From contig CAWBLP010000018.1 of NCBI GenBank assembly GCA_963789495.1, positions 1 through 64,000 of the forward strand: 64,000 nt of DNA. The letters run 5' to 3'. Shown one piece after another: positions 26,247-35,123 of this stretch. Positions within the stretch are counted from its first letter, which is position 1. Each line of letters opens with the position of its first letter. The stretch is from CAWBLP01 sp963789495. Its GTDB lineage: Bacteria > Pseudomonadota > Alphaproteobacteria > Acetobacterales > Acetobacteraceae. Both the position numbers and the translations under genes were made by a program. The notes under the pieces are model-generated. The model did not search any database. It was not told where the DNA came from and saw nothing but the letters and a program-made list of their open reading frames with translations.

Positions 26247-27359
26247 ATGCCGACCGATTATCCGCTGCCATCCAGCGACCCCGCCAGCCTCGGCTTTGCC
26301 GCGAAACCGCTGGACCATCTGGATCGGCTGATCCGGTCGCATATCGAGGAAGGCCGCTATCCCGGCGCGCAGATCGCCCTGGCACGGCACGGCAAGCTGG
26401 CGCTGTTCCGCACCTATGGCGATGCCAGGACCGAAGGCGGCAAGCTGCCCGCCACCAACGAATCGCTGTTCCTGCTGTTCAGCCAGACCAAGGTGTTGAC
26501 CAGTGCCGCGGTCTGGACGCTGGTGGAGGAAGGCAGGCTGTCCTTCATGGACAAGGTGTCCGACCACCTTCCGGAATTCGCCGCACGCGGCAAGGCCGAC
26601 ATCACGCTGCACCAGGTGATGACGCACCAGGGCGGTTTCCCCGGCAACAACGTGACCAAGGCGACCTGGACCGACCATGCGCGGATGCGCGCGGAGGTGT
26701 GCGACTTCTCGCTCGACTGGACCCCCGGCTCGCGCCTGCAATACCACGGCCAGGCCGCGCATCTGGTGCAGGCGATGGTGATCGAGGCGGTCACCGGACA
26801 GGACTACCGCGACGTCATCCGCACCCGCGTGATCGAACCGCTTGGCCTCGGCGAGGAGATCTTCGTCGGTGTCCCGACCCAGATGCAGAACCGCTGCGCC
26901 GATACCTACGCACCGGAGCCGCGCGACAATTCCGCTGAGTTCCGCGCGGCCGGCCTGCCCAGCGGCGGCGGGTTCGCCACGGCGCGCGGCATGGTGGCGT
27001 TCTACCAGATGCTGTGTGCCGGCGGCCGCCTTGGCACGGTGCGGCTGTTCTCGCCGCGGCTGATTGCCTATGTGTCGCGCAACCACACCGCCGAATCCGG
27101 CGACGTGCAGATGAACGGCATCCCGATGCATCGCGGCCTCGGCCCGCATGTGCGCGGCGAGAGCGATCGCATTCGCGGCCTGGGCACGATCGGCGCAGCG
27201 GCGACCTTCGGCCATGGCGGCGTCGGCTCGTCTTATTCCTGGGCCGATCCGACCAGCGGTGTGTCGTTCACCTATCTGACGAACTTCGTGTCGCCCGATC
27301 CGTGGCATTCCATGCGGCTGGATCGAGTCTCCAACCTCGTGCATGCAGCGATCGACTGA
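26247..27359 (+). CDS. Serine hydrolase (beta-lactamase class C-like)
   Basis: A 370-residue protein of the beta-lactamase/transpeptidase-like fold. FLLFSQTKVLTSAAVW carries the nucleophile motif Ser-x-x-Lys at about residue 76, RLQYHGQAAHLVQAMV holds a Tyr in the place of the usual Tyr-x-Asn motif, and FGHGGVGSSYSW near the C-terminus supplies His-x-Gly. Such proteins are more often esterases or peptidases than drug-degrading enzymes, and no signal peptide is seen, arguing against a periplasmic beta-lactamase. AGGAGG at 26235-26240 fixes the start. Followed after 3 bp by an alcohol dehydrogenase, so probably co-transcribed. Confidence 0.87.
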   Translation: MPTDYPLPSSDPASLGFAAKPLDHLDRLIRSHIEEGRYPGAQIALARHGKLALFRTYGDARTEGGKLPATNESLFLLFSQTKVLTSAAVWTLVEEGRLSFMDKVSDHLPEFAARGKADITLHQVMTHQGGFPGNNVTKATWTDHARMRAEVCDFSLDWTPGSRLQYHGQAAHLVQAMVIEAVTGQDYRDVIRTRVIEPLGLGEEIFVGVPTQMQNRCADTYAPEPRDNSAEFRAAGLPSGGGFATARGMVAFYQMLCAGGRLGTVRLFSPRLIAYVSRNHTAESGDVQMNGIPMHRGLGPHVRGESDRIRGLGTIGAAATFGHGGVGSSYSWADPTSGVSFTYLTNFVSPDPWHSMRLDRVSNLVHAAID

Positions 27360-27362
27360 GCC

Positions 27363-28394
27363 ATGCGCGTCGCCGCATTCCATCGCGAGGGCGAACCGCT
27401 GGTGGTGGAAGATCGCCAGACGCCAACGGCACAGCCGGGGGAACTGATACTGCGCGTCGCCTATTGTGGTATCTGCGGCACCGATCTGCACGCCACCGAG
27501 AAAAGCGCCGTCCCACTCGATCCCGGTACCGTGCTCGGCCACGAATTCGCCGGCGAAGTGTCCGAGTCCGGCGCCGCGGGATGGCAACGCGGCGACCGTG
27601 TCATCGCACTGCCTTTGCGGGAATGTGACGAATGCCGCCCCCATGGCGGCTGCCGCGATCGGCTCGGCATTCTTTGCGCGCGAACTCAGGTCATCGGCCT
27701 GGGTGCGGCGGTGCCCGGCGGTTATGCGGAGTATGTCAGCGTCCCCGCGCATAACGCGCTGCGCGTGCCGGATGGTCTGGACCTGCGCATCGCCGCGCTG
27801 ACCGAGCCGCTTGCGGTTGGCGCGCATGCGGTGCGCCGTGCGGGTGGATTGCTGGGGGCCAACGTGCTGGTGATCGGCGCCGGACCGATCGGCCTGGCGA
27901 CCACGCTGTTCGCATGCGCATCCGGCGTGCGGCATCTGGTGGTCAGCGAAGTCGATCCGACACGGCGTGCCCGGGCAGCGGCACTCGGCGCCACTGCGAC
28001 AATCGATCCAGCGGCGGACCCGGTCGGTGCAACCTTCGCGCAGGTTGCCGGGGTCGCGCCGGACGTGATCTTCGAATGCGTCGGCGTGCCCGGCTTGCTG
28101 CGCCAATGCATCGACATCGCCCCGCTGCATGGCCGCATCGTGGTGGTCGGGGTCTGCCGGCAGGAGGATGGTTTCATCCCCCGTATCGCATTGCGCAAGG
28201 AACTGATGCTGCAATTCGTCCTCGGCTACACGCGGGAGGAGTTCGCCCTGGTGCTTGATATGTTGGCCACCGGGCGCATCGATGCCACGCCGCTGATCAC
28301 CGATGTGGTCGGGCTGGAGGCGCTGCCGGCCATGTTCGAAAGCCTGCGCCGGCCCAATCCGCACGCGAAGGTGCTGATTGAACCCGGACGATGA
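27363..28394 (+). CDS. Zinc-dependent alcohol dehydrogenase family protein
   Basis: A 343-residue medium-chain dehydrogenase. CGICGTDLHATE holds the first catalytic-zinc Cys, VLGHEFAGEV the zinc His-Glu, and a Cys-containing structural-zinc loop follows (RECDECRPHGGCRDRLGILC), with three of the usual Cys positions present. NVLVIGAGPIGLATTLFA is the Rossmann loop. Similar proteins act on polyols, threonine or aryl alcohols; the substrate is open. It is translationally coupled to the serine hydrolase upstream. Confidence 0.88.
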   Translation: MRVAAFHREGEPLVVEDRQTPTAQPGELILRVAYCGICGTDLHATEKSAVPLDPGTVLGHEFAGEVSESGAAGWQRGDRVIALPLRECDECRPHGGCRDRLGILCARTQVIGLGAAVPGGYAEYVSVPAHNALRVPDGLDLRIAALTEPLAVGAHAVRRAGGLLGANVLVIGAGPIGLATTLFACASGVRHLVVSEVDPTRRARAAALGATATIDPAADPVGATFAQVAGVAPDVIFECVGVPGLLRQCIDIAPLHGRIVVVGVCRQEDGFIPRIALRKELMLQFVLGYTREEFALVLDMLATGRIDATPLITDVVGLEALPAMFESLRRPNPHAKVLIEPGR

Positions 28395-28451
28395 CACGGT
28401 CCGTGCGGCTCCTTCACCCAACCCACGTCATCCGCCGAGGCTCTCAGCGCG

Positions 28452-29819
28452 TCAGCCGGAGGAGGCGGGCTTGTCGGTGGTGTTCACTCTAAACACTTGT
28501 TTCATTATCGAATCCATGGCGCGGAAGACGACCTCGACGCCGTAGCCGGCGAGGAAGGCCATCGCCGACGTGGAAAGCGTGACGGCTTGCCCAAGCATAC
28601 CACTGGTCTGCGCTGCGGCGGACTGCGAGTAGAAAAGGCCGATTGAGGCGCCGATCAGCGCTCCCAGAAGCAGCCGGATGTTATTTGAACTGCGGTCTCG
28701 GTCGGTCAATAGGCTGGCGGCGAGCCGGTCGTTGTGTCGGCGTAGGACAAATGCGATCGAGCCAAGCCATCCGTACAGGCTTGGCAGCAGATAGTTGCCC
28801 ACCATCGCCAGTTCCGCGGTAGCCCATTCGACGGTCCGCTTTTGCTCGATATCCACGGTGTGGAACTCCGAACTGCCAAGGCACCCCAAGCTGGTCTGTA
28901 TGGCCAGATCGAGCCCTGACGCCGGCGGCGGGTCGAATGACGGGGTGGGGCAGACCCAACGCAGCGGAAACTCCCAGGTAGCCAGGTGGTGCGTCGTGAT
29001 GGAGTAGCGTTGCTTGATATCGTCGGTGCGAAGGCAAACGGCACTGGCATTGGCCGTGGTGCAGTTGCCAGCCGCCGCAACCTCTTTCTGCACTGCGGCA
29101 TCGTCGCGCCGAATGGCATCCATGCTGTCGAGCAGGGATTTGCCCCAGGCAGTGTATGCCGAGACCGCTACAGCGAAAAGCAGGAGTGCCACGGCCCAGG
29201 ATCGCATGCAGCGAATCCGCTCGGCCAGAGCGCGTGCTTCGCACGTCAGCCACGGATAGGCTGTCCTCGCAAAAGTCGCCAAATTCTCGCTGCTTTCCGG
29301 GCATTCGCACCGCGTTCGCCGGTGGAACCTGCTTGAAAGGGGTGTGGCGCTGACCAGTGTCGTGAAGGCGATGGTCGCACCGGTCGCCGGTGCAGCGCGC
29401 AGGTTCAGTATGTCGCGGCATCCCAACAGAAATGCGGCATTGCCCGCCGAACCCGTCCCGCTGGCCTGGATCGGAAACTTGATTTCCATAACCCGGTAGA
29501 GAAGACGACAGGGATTGGCCAGGTCTCGTTCTATGTCGGCGTGTGCTTCGGCGTTCCGGTTGCCCGCGGGGTCGACTTCAGCCTGTGGACTGCCGTGATC
29601 CTGGTTCAAGGTACAAAATAGCAGTGTTTGCGCCTGCTCTTCATGGCTCGGGCGCAGTGACTTGTCTGGACGCCCCGAGAGATAGTCGATCAGTAGATAC
29701 ACTTCGGCCAACTCCCGATCGAGGAAGTGCTCCTTGGCCGAGCGCTGCCGATCTGGCGTTGATTCCGGAATGGGCGATGAAGAAGAAGGCGGTTGTGAGG
29801 GTGGTGCAGGGCCACTCAT
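28452..29819 (-). CDS. Uncharacterised membrane protein
   Basis: A 455-residue protein I cannot assign to a family. The first ~200 residues are soluble: a Pro/Ser-rich start, then RELAEVYLLIDYLSGRPDKS, and a middle part with several Cys. Predicted spans: around residue 208-226 (SWAVALLLFAVAVSAYTAW), around 320-345 (NYLLPSLYGWLGSIAFVL), around 375-395 (LLLGALIGASIGLFYSQ) and around 405-430 (AMAFLAGYGVEVVFRAMDSI). Between spans 1 and 2 lies a ~100-residue extracytoplasmic-looking domain with several Cys. Base composition is visibly less GC-rich than neighbours, suggesting acquisition. GGAG nine bases before ATG supports the start. Single gene, flanked by unrelated operons. Confidence 0.7.
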   Translation of the reverse strand: MSGPAPPSQPPSSSSPIPESTPDRQRSAKEHFLDRELAEVYLLIDYLSGRPDKSLRPSHEEQAQTLLFCTLNQDHGSPQAEVDPAGNRNAEAHADIERDLANPCRLLYRVMEIKFPIQASGTGSAGNAAFLLGCRDILNLRAAPATGATIAFTTLVSATPLSSRFHRRTRCECPESSENLATFARTAYPWLTCEARALAERIRCMRSWAVALLLFAVAVSAYTAWGKSLLDSMDAIRRDDAAVQKEVAAAGNCTTANASAVCLRTDDIKQRYSITTHHLATWEFPLRWVCPTPSFDPPPASGLDLAIQTSLGCLGSSEFHTVDIEQKRTVEWATAELAMVGNYLLPSLYGWLGSIAFVLRRHNDRLAASLLTDRDRSSNNIRLLLGALIGASIGLFYSQSAAAQTSGMLGQAVTLSTSAMAFLAGYGVEVVFRAMDSIMKQVFRVNTTDKPASSG

Positions 29820-30049
29820 GCGGAAAGCTCCGTCACGAAGCTCCGTAAGCCTATCGGATATTTTCGGTCTTCACCTGTGAACTGGATCACGGCGGATCCT
29901 TCGTTCTTGGTTCCGGCTGCCAATACCTTGCCAGAACGGATTGGTCGGCATGTCTTCCGCACCGGTTCGGCGCCTTGGGGGCGCACCCCGGTTCCCGCCC
30001 GCGGTAGCTCGTGCTAATTCATCGATAATCAGTCAGAGGAACCGGTTCC

Positions 30050-31288
30050 ATGAGCAGCACCGCCGCGATCGACTTCAGCAAGCTCTACAGCGATGGGCTG
30101 CCGGACCCGACGCCAAAATGGGCGCCATTCCCAAAATACTATTTCGTAGGCGGCAACAACGATCCGGAGCAGATCCCGATCGAAGGCCTGATCGAGGCCG
30201 CCGCCTCGGTGCTGCGCCGCGACGGCGCGAAGCTCGCGATCTATAATCTGGGACTGGGTCCGCAAGGCTATCCGGGCCTGCGCCAGTTCGTCGCCGACAA
30301 GTCGAAGCAGCATCGCGGCATCGATGCGCCGATCGAGGATATCAGCGTCCTGAGCGGCTCCGGCCAGGGCATCGACATGATCAGCAAGCTGCTGGTCAAT
30401 CCCGGCGACACCGTGCTGGTGGAGGAATTCTGTTACCAGGGCGCGATGAACAGGTTCCGCAAGCTGGGCGCCAAGGTGGTCGGCATGAAGCTGGACGCCG
30501 ATGGCATCGTGATCGATGCGCTGACCGATCAGCTTGCCGGTATGAAGGCGCAGGGCACGCTGCCGAAATTCATCTACACCATCCCGACCATACAGAATCC
30601 AACCGCAAGCATCCTGCCGCTGGAACGCCGTCACGCATTGCTGCAACTCGCACATCAGTACAACGTGCCGATCTTCGAGGATGAGTGCTACGCAGACCTG
30701 CTGTGGCAGGGTATCGACGCACCGCCCGCGCTGTACGCGCTCGACCCCAGCGCCGTGATCCATCTCGGCTCGTTCTCCAAATCCCTCGCGCCAGCCTTGC
30801 GACTTGGCTACCTGATCGCGCCGTGGGAGCTGACGCGTCGACTGCTGCCGCTGAAGGTGGACAGCGGGACCGGTGCGCTGGACCAGATGATCGTCGCAGA
30901 ATATTTCTCGAAGAACTTCGACAAGCACCTGACGCACCTGAATGGCGTGCTGAAGGACAAGCTCGACACGATGGTGGAAGCGGTGGAGCGCGAGTTCGGC
31001 AGCGCGGCGGAATGCTGGATCCCGAAGGGCGGCATATTCCTGTGGATCAAGCTGCCGGATACGGTGGACGTGCGCACGCTGATCAAGCCGGCAGCGGATG
31101 CCGGCATCGTGTTCAATGCGGGTCCGGACTGGGCGGCGAGCGCGGATATCTCCAAGTCCCATCTGCGGCTTTGCTTTGCCATGCCGGACAAGCAGACGAT
31201 CCGCGACGGCGTCGCGGCGTTCGCCAAGGTGTGTTATGAGCAGACCGGGCTTCCGCAGCAGAGCGGCAACGTGCGCCGGATTGGCTAA
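30050..31288 (+). CDS. PLP-dependent aminotransferase (class I/II, fold type I)
   Basis: A 412-residue aminotransferase of the AAT-I / 2-aminoadipate (LysN-like) subgroup. YNLGLGPQGYPGLRQFVADK and VLSGSGQGIDMISKLLVNPG are the early cofactor loops, IPTIQNPTASILPLERRHAL carries the Asn contacting PLP, EDECYADLLW the Asp/Tyr pair, and HLGSFSKSLAPALRLGY the Schiff-base Lys (about residue 246). The usual bacterial partners of this type use branched or aromatic keto acids. A TauD/TfdA oxygenase follows after 12 bp, so the two likely work on the same substrate pathway. Confidence 0.88.
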   Translation: MSSTAAIDFSKLYSDGLPDPTPKWAPFPKYYFVGGNNDPEQIPIEGLIEAAASVLRRDGAKLAIYNLGLGPQGYPGLRQFVADKSKQHRGIDAPIEDISVLSGSGQGIDMISKLLVNPGDTVLVEEFCYQGAMNRFRKLGAKVVGMKLDADGIVIDALTDQLAGMKAQGTLPKFIYTIPTIQNPTASILPLERRHALLQLAHQYNVPIFEDECYADLLWQGIDAPPALYALDPSAVIHLGSFSKSLAPALRLGYLIAPWELTRRLLPLKVDSGTGALDQMIVAEYFSKNFDKHLTHLNGVLKDKLDTMVEAVEREFGSAAECWIPKGGIFLWIKLPDTVDVRTLIKPAADAGIVFNAGPDWAASADISKSHLRLCFAMPDKQTIRDGVAAFAKVCYEQTGLPQQSGNVRRIG

Positions 31289-31300
31289 AGGAGAGCGCGG

Positions 31301-32182
31301 ATGAGCGTGCTGAGCGGCAATAACGGACCGCGCTACCGGCATCAGGCGGATGACGCGGCGCCGTATGAGACCATCAGCGTCGATAAGCTGACCCCGATCA
31401 TCGGCGCCGAGATCGCCGGCGTCGATCTGTCGCAGCCGCTGTCGAATCACCAGATGGCGGAAGTGCATCGGGCGCTGGCCGAGAACATCGTGATCTTCTT
31501 CCGCGACCAGGATATGACGCCGGAACAGCATCTGGCGTTCGGCCGCAACTTCGGGGAGCTGCACGTGCATCCCGCCGCGCCGCACGTGCCGAACCATCCC
31601 GAGCTGATGGTGATCCACGCCGACAAGGACTCGCCGCGTGCCAATGGTGAAGGCTGGCACAGCGACGTTTCCTGCGGCGAGGAACCGCCGATGGGCAGCA
31701 TCCTGTACATCAAGACCTGCCCGCCGAAGGGCGGCGACACGCTGTTCGCCTCGATGTACGCGGCCTATGAGGCGCTGTCCGACCGGATGAAGGCGTATCT
31801 GGATGGGCTGGTCGCGGTGCATGACGGCGAGGCGGCGTATCGCGGCACCTACGCAAACTACGGCGTGCAGGACAAGCCGATCTATCCCAGGGCGGAACAT
31901 CCGGTGATCCGCACCCATCCGGTGACCGGGCGCAAGGCCCTGTATGTCAATCGCGGCTTTACCACCCGCATCCTCGGAATCCCCCGCGACGAGAGCGCCG
32001 GCATCCTGCGCTATTTATGGGAGCTGGCGGAGGACCCGCTGTTCCAGTGCCGCTTCCGCTGGCGGGAGAATTCGGTGGCGTTCTGGGACAATCGCTGCGC
32101 ACAGCACCGGGCGATGTGGGACTACTGGCCGCACACGCGCTCGGGGTTCAGGGTGACGGTGAAGGGCGACCGGCCGAAGTAG
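31301..32182 (+). CDS. TauD/TfdA family 2-oxoglutarate-dependent dioxygenase
   Basis: A 293-residue Fe(II)/2-oxoglutarate oxygenase. GEGWHSDVSCGEEPPMGSIL holds the His-x-Asp of the facial triad, KGGDTLFASMYAAYEAL follows as in TauD, FWDNRCAQHRAMWDY gives the distal His, and the Arg that binds the 2-oxoglutarate carboxylate lies just after (HTRSGFRVTVKGDRP). The substrate of this relative (taurine, herbicide acids, other sulfonates or carboxylates) cannot be read. Co-transcribed with the aminotransferase upstream; it is convergent with the NrdJ-like gene. Confidence 0.9.
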   Translation: MSVLSGNNGPRYRHQADDAAPYETISVDKLTPIIGAEIAGVDLSQPLSNHQMAEVHRALAENIVIFFRDQDMTPEQHLAFGRNFGELHVHPAAPHVPNHPELMVIHADKDSPRANGEGWHSDVSCGEEPPMGSILYIKTCPPKGGDTLFASMYAAYEALSDRMKAYLDGLVAVHDGEAAYRGTYANYGVQDKPIYPRAEHPVIRTHPVTGRKALYVNRGFTTRILGIPRDESAGILRYLWELAEDPLFQCRFRWRENSVAFWDNRCAQHRAMWDYWPHTRSGFRVTVKGDRPK

Positions 32183-32321
32183 CCGGCGCGTGCGGGCGGC
32201 AGGCTCGTTGCGCAGGCAGCGTGCTCCTTGGTGACCCGCCGACGGCACGGCCCAGGGGGGACGGCCCCGGGGGGACGGCCCGGGGCACGGCTCGTCGGTA
32301 TTGGCGCTGGCGCTTCCGGCC

Positions 32322-33850
32322 CTACCGGGACACCAGCCGGAAAGCGCGGCGCCGGGTGCGCGGCGTCTCCTGCGGTAAATCCAGCGGCAGCAGCGGCGAG
32401 CGGTCGCTGGCACCTTGGCCGAGAGCGTCGGCCTCCTCGGCGTCCGCCTCCGGCAGGTCGTGCCGACCCAGATAATTCGTCGCCAGATTGCGGAACACGT
32501 AGTCCAGCAACGACGTCGCCTGGCCGACCGCCGGATCGCCTTCAACCACGCCGGCCGGGCCGAACCGGGTGAAGGTGAAGGCCTCCACGAACGCCTCCAG
32601 CGGCACGCCGTGCTGCAATCCGACGCTGACCGCGACGGCGAAATTGTCCATCAGCCCGCGGAATGCCGCGCCCTCCTTATGCAGGGCGATGAAGATTTCG
32701 CCCAATTGCCCGTCGGCATATTCTCCGGTGCGCAGATACAGCTTGTGGCCGCCCACCGCCGCCTTCTGGGTATAACCGCCGCGTCGGCCGGGCAGGTCGC
32801 GGCGCGCCGCGATCGCCGCGGGCACCGGACGCAGCTCCGGCTGCGGCGGCATGACATGCAGGAACGGCGCGACACAGTCATGCATCGCCGATGCGCCAAC
32901 GGTGTGCTTTGGCGGCAGGGGGTTGCCGCCGGCAGAGCACGACAGTCAGTGCTTCCTCCGGCGTCACATCGCTGGCCGCAAGCCAGGCGCGGGCCGCGCG
33001 GGTCAACCCGCCACGCGCGCTCAGCGGCGAGAAGCTGGGGGCAATGCCGCCGGTCTCGACGCCGAGCAGATGCCTCGGCTGGACCAGGGGGGGCGATGGC
33101 GGTGGTGGCGATGTGACGGGGCGCAGGCGCCTGCAAGGCGGCCTCACGCGCGGCCTGCGCGGCCTCGGCCAGTCCCGGCACCACGGTCGCAGCCAACGGC
33201 GCCGGCCAATCGGGGCCGATCCGCCGCAGCACGCCGCTGCTGTCGGCGAGCACTCCGGACATCGCATCGGCACGGCCGCGCAAAATTGTGGCGAGGGCGC
33301 GGGCGACATCCCGCGCGGCGTCCGAGCCGTAGTCGATGCCCAGTCCCGCCAGCAAACCGGCGAGATCGGCGAAGCGAACCGCCAGCCGCCTGGCATCCGG
33401 CACGGCGAACGCCAGTGCCAGCACGGCCGTATCGACCGCAGCGGTGAAGCCGGCAACGTCGAACCACCCACTCGCGTCCAGGAACCCGGGCAGGCTGAGC
33501 ACGAAGCCCGGGGCTGGATGCGCTTCACCGCGCCAGATCGGAGCATCCGGGGCGCCGCGACGTTGCAGCAGCAGCGCATGCAGCCGGTCAGCCAGGTCGG
33601 GACCATGACCGGCGGCCTGCGCCTGGGCGGCAATCGGATCGATCCAACGCGCCGCGGCCTGTGCCAGGGCGACCGGACCTTGGCCCGGGGCCAGAGCGGC
33701 CAGACCGCTCGCCGCGTTGTCATCCCAGGATGCAGGCAACGTGACGAAGCGCAGTGGCTCGTCGGGATCGGGGCCGGCCGTGGTCCGGCGCATCCGAACG
33801 CCCTTCCACAGGGGCGGAACGCGGCGCTCGGCCTTGCGATGCTGCTTCAT
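32322..33850 (-). pseudogene. TSCPD-domain, NrdJ-like protein with at least two frameshifts
   Basis: The C-terminal part (GGYTQKAAVGGHKLYLRTGE to QATSLLDYVFRNLATNYLGR) is the TSCPD domain at the end of B12-dependent class II ribonucleotide reductase NrdJ. The preceding ~230 residues (from MKQHRKAERRVPPLW, with FVLSLPGFLDASGWFDVAGF and ALATILRGRADAMSGVL) are not the NrdJ catalytic barrel, and no RNR active-site motif is visible, so this is a NrdJ-related accessory protein rather than a reductase. The middle, with GVETGGIAPSFSPLSARGGL, lies in a third frame; breaks are near 33090 and 32890. The flanking sequence is intact, so sequencing error is possible. Divergent from the NDUFA12 gene by ~140 bp. 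Confidence 0.7.
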
Positions 33851-33991
33851 GCCGCCATGCTAAGCTGAGTTGTGCGACTCGGGAAGGTATTTTGTGGCGG
33901 GGTTTGATTGTCACCCACCAGATGCAGTGGTGTTGCACAGCCGCACGGGCACAGGTGGACCAATCCACCCAGGCTTCGTATATCCCTGTGT

Positions 33992-34348
33992 ATGAGCATC
34001 GGAACCTGGTTGTTCACCAAGCTGAAGGGCCGGCAGGTCGGCAGCGACGCCGCCGGCAATATCTATTATCAGGAACGCAACCCGCGCGCCGGCGCGCTGC
34101 GGGTGCGCCGCTGGGTGATCTATCCAGGCGTGCCCGAGGCCAGCCAGGTGCCGCCGGAATGGCATGCCTGGCTGCACTACACGACCGAGGCGCCGCTGCC
34201 GATCGAGGCGCGCGCCCCGTGGCAGAAGCCGCATCTCGCCAACGCGACCGGCACGCCGCTGTCCTATCGTCCGCCGGGGCACGATTACCAGGGCGGCCAG
34301 CGCGCCCGCGCAACCGGCGACTACGAAGCCTGGACTCCAGGAGGCTAG
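33992..34348 (+). CDS. NADH:ubiquinone oxidoreductase NDUFA12-family subunit
   Basis: A 118-residue accessory subunit of respiratory complex I. MSIGTWLFTKLKGRQVGSDA, then GNIYYQERNP and RRWVIYPGVPEASQVPPEWH followed by WLHYTTEAP are the diagnostic NDUFA12 (B17.2) pieces; in alphaproteobacteria it is a supernumerary subunit conserved with mitochondria. The start at MSIG matches the family; the longer upstream extension is not conserved. It is first in a run of mlaD, a small conserved gene, DUF2155 and otsB that are nearly contiguous. Confidence 0.9.
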   Translation: MSIGTWLFTKLKGRQVGSDAAGNIYYQERNPRAGALRVRRWVIYPGVPEASQVPPEWHAWLHYTTEAPLPIEARAPWQKPHLANATGTPLSYRPPGHDYQGGQRARATGDYEAWTPGG

Positions 34349-34357
34349 GCGCAGCTT

Positions 34358-34907
34358 ATGCCTCGTCGCAGCATTGCCGAGGTGCTTACCGGCGCCGTGG
34401 TGCTTTTGGTTGCGGCCGGCTTCCTGGCCTATGCGGTCGCGCATTCCGGGCGCAGCAGCGCATCCGGCTACCCGCTGAGTGCGCGGTTCGACCACATCGA
34501 CGGCCTGGCGGTCGGCGCCGACGTGCGGCTGGCCGGCGTCAAGGTGGGCAGCGTCACGAGCGAGACGGATCGACCCCAAGACCTATCAGGCGCTGGTCGC
34601 GATGACCGTGCGCGACGATTTGAAGCTGCCCAAGGATTCCAGCGCCGAGATCACCAGTGAAAGCCTGCTCGGCGGCAAATACATCTCGCTGTCGCCCGGC
34701 GGCGATGAGGCGATGTTGCAGCCGAACCAGACGATCACCATCACCCAATCGTCGATCAGCATCGAATCGCTCCTGGGCAAGTTCATCTTCAGCGCCACCA
34801 ATCTGGCCAGCGGCAGCAAGTCGGACCAGCAGTCCGGCGACCAGGGCAGTGGTGGCAGCGCCGGCGGGCTGCCGCCACTCGGGGGCAGTTCGGGGAGCAA
34901 GCCGTGA
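34358..34907 (+). pseudogene. mlaD: MlaD family lipid-transport protein, one frameshift
   Basis: Periplasmic substrate-binding subunit of the Mla phospholipid ABC transporter. The signal anchor VLTGAVVLLVAAGFLAYAVA is followed by the MCE-domain start FDHIDGLAVGADVRLAGVKV in one frame and by KTYQALVAMTVRDDLKLPKD, then SLLGGKYISLSPGGDEAM in the next. One extra base at about 34568 breaks the frame. Removing it gives a ~180-residue protein of the usual length with a Gly/Ser-rich C-terminal tail. In this order group mlaD commonly sits beside the NDUFA12 gene. The indel may be a sequencing error. Confidence 0.85.
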
Positions 34908-35123
34908 TTCCGCCGCCGCCAAAGGCCTGGCCGGGCGCTCGACGGCAACTCGGTGGGCTGCCGCGAAAAACTGCGGATGCTGGAGGAGAACCACGCCGAA
35001 CTGGCGCAGGCACTGCAGGATGCGTTCGAGGACGCGGTGCTGATGGGCGTGGATGAGACGGCAATGCGGCAAATTCTGGCCGGCATGATCGAAGGGCTGG
35101 AGTTGCCCAAGCGCGCGGGATGA
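34904..35123 (+). pseudogene. Small conserved helical protein, one probable indel
   Basis: A ~70-residue gene starting at a GTG that overlaps the mlaD stop. The conserved body lies in the frame of CREKLRMLEENHAELAQALQ and ends with a helix containing ETAMRQILAGMIEGLELPK, but the GTG and IPPPPKAWPG are in another frame, so one base was gained or two were lost near 34940. I recognise the helical pattern as a small protein conserved in this gene neighbourhood of Rhodospirillales without a known function. The stop codon overlaps the ATG of the next gene by 4 bases. Confidence 0.55.

Noticed and set aside
25632..28421. A 929-codon open frame on the minus strand opposite the serine hydrolase and alcohol dehydrogenase genes
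   Set aside because: It is a long antisense shadow of high-GC genes: it has no recognisable domain, is rich in Arg, His, Ala and Gln and crosses the palindromic repeat.
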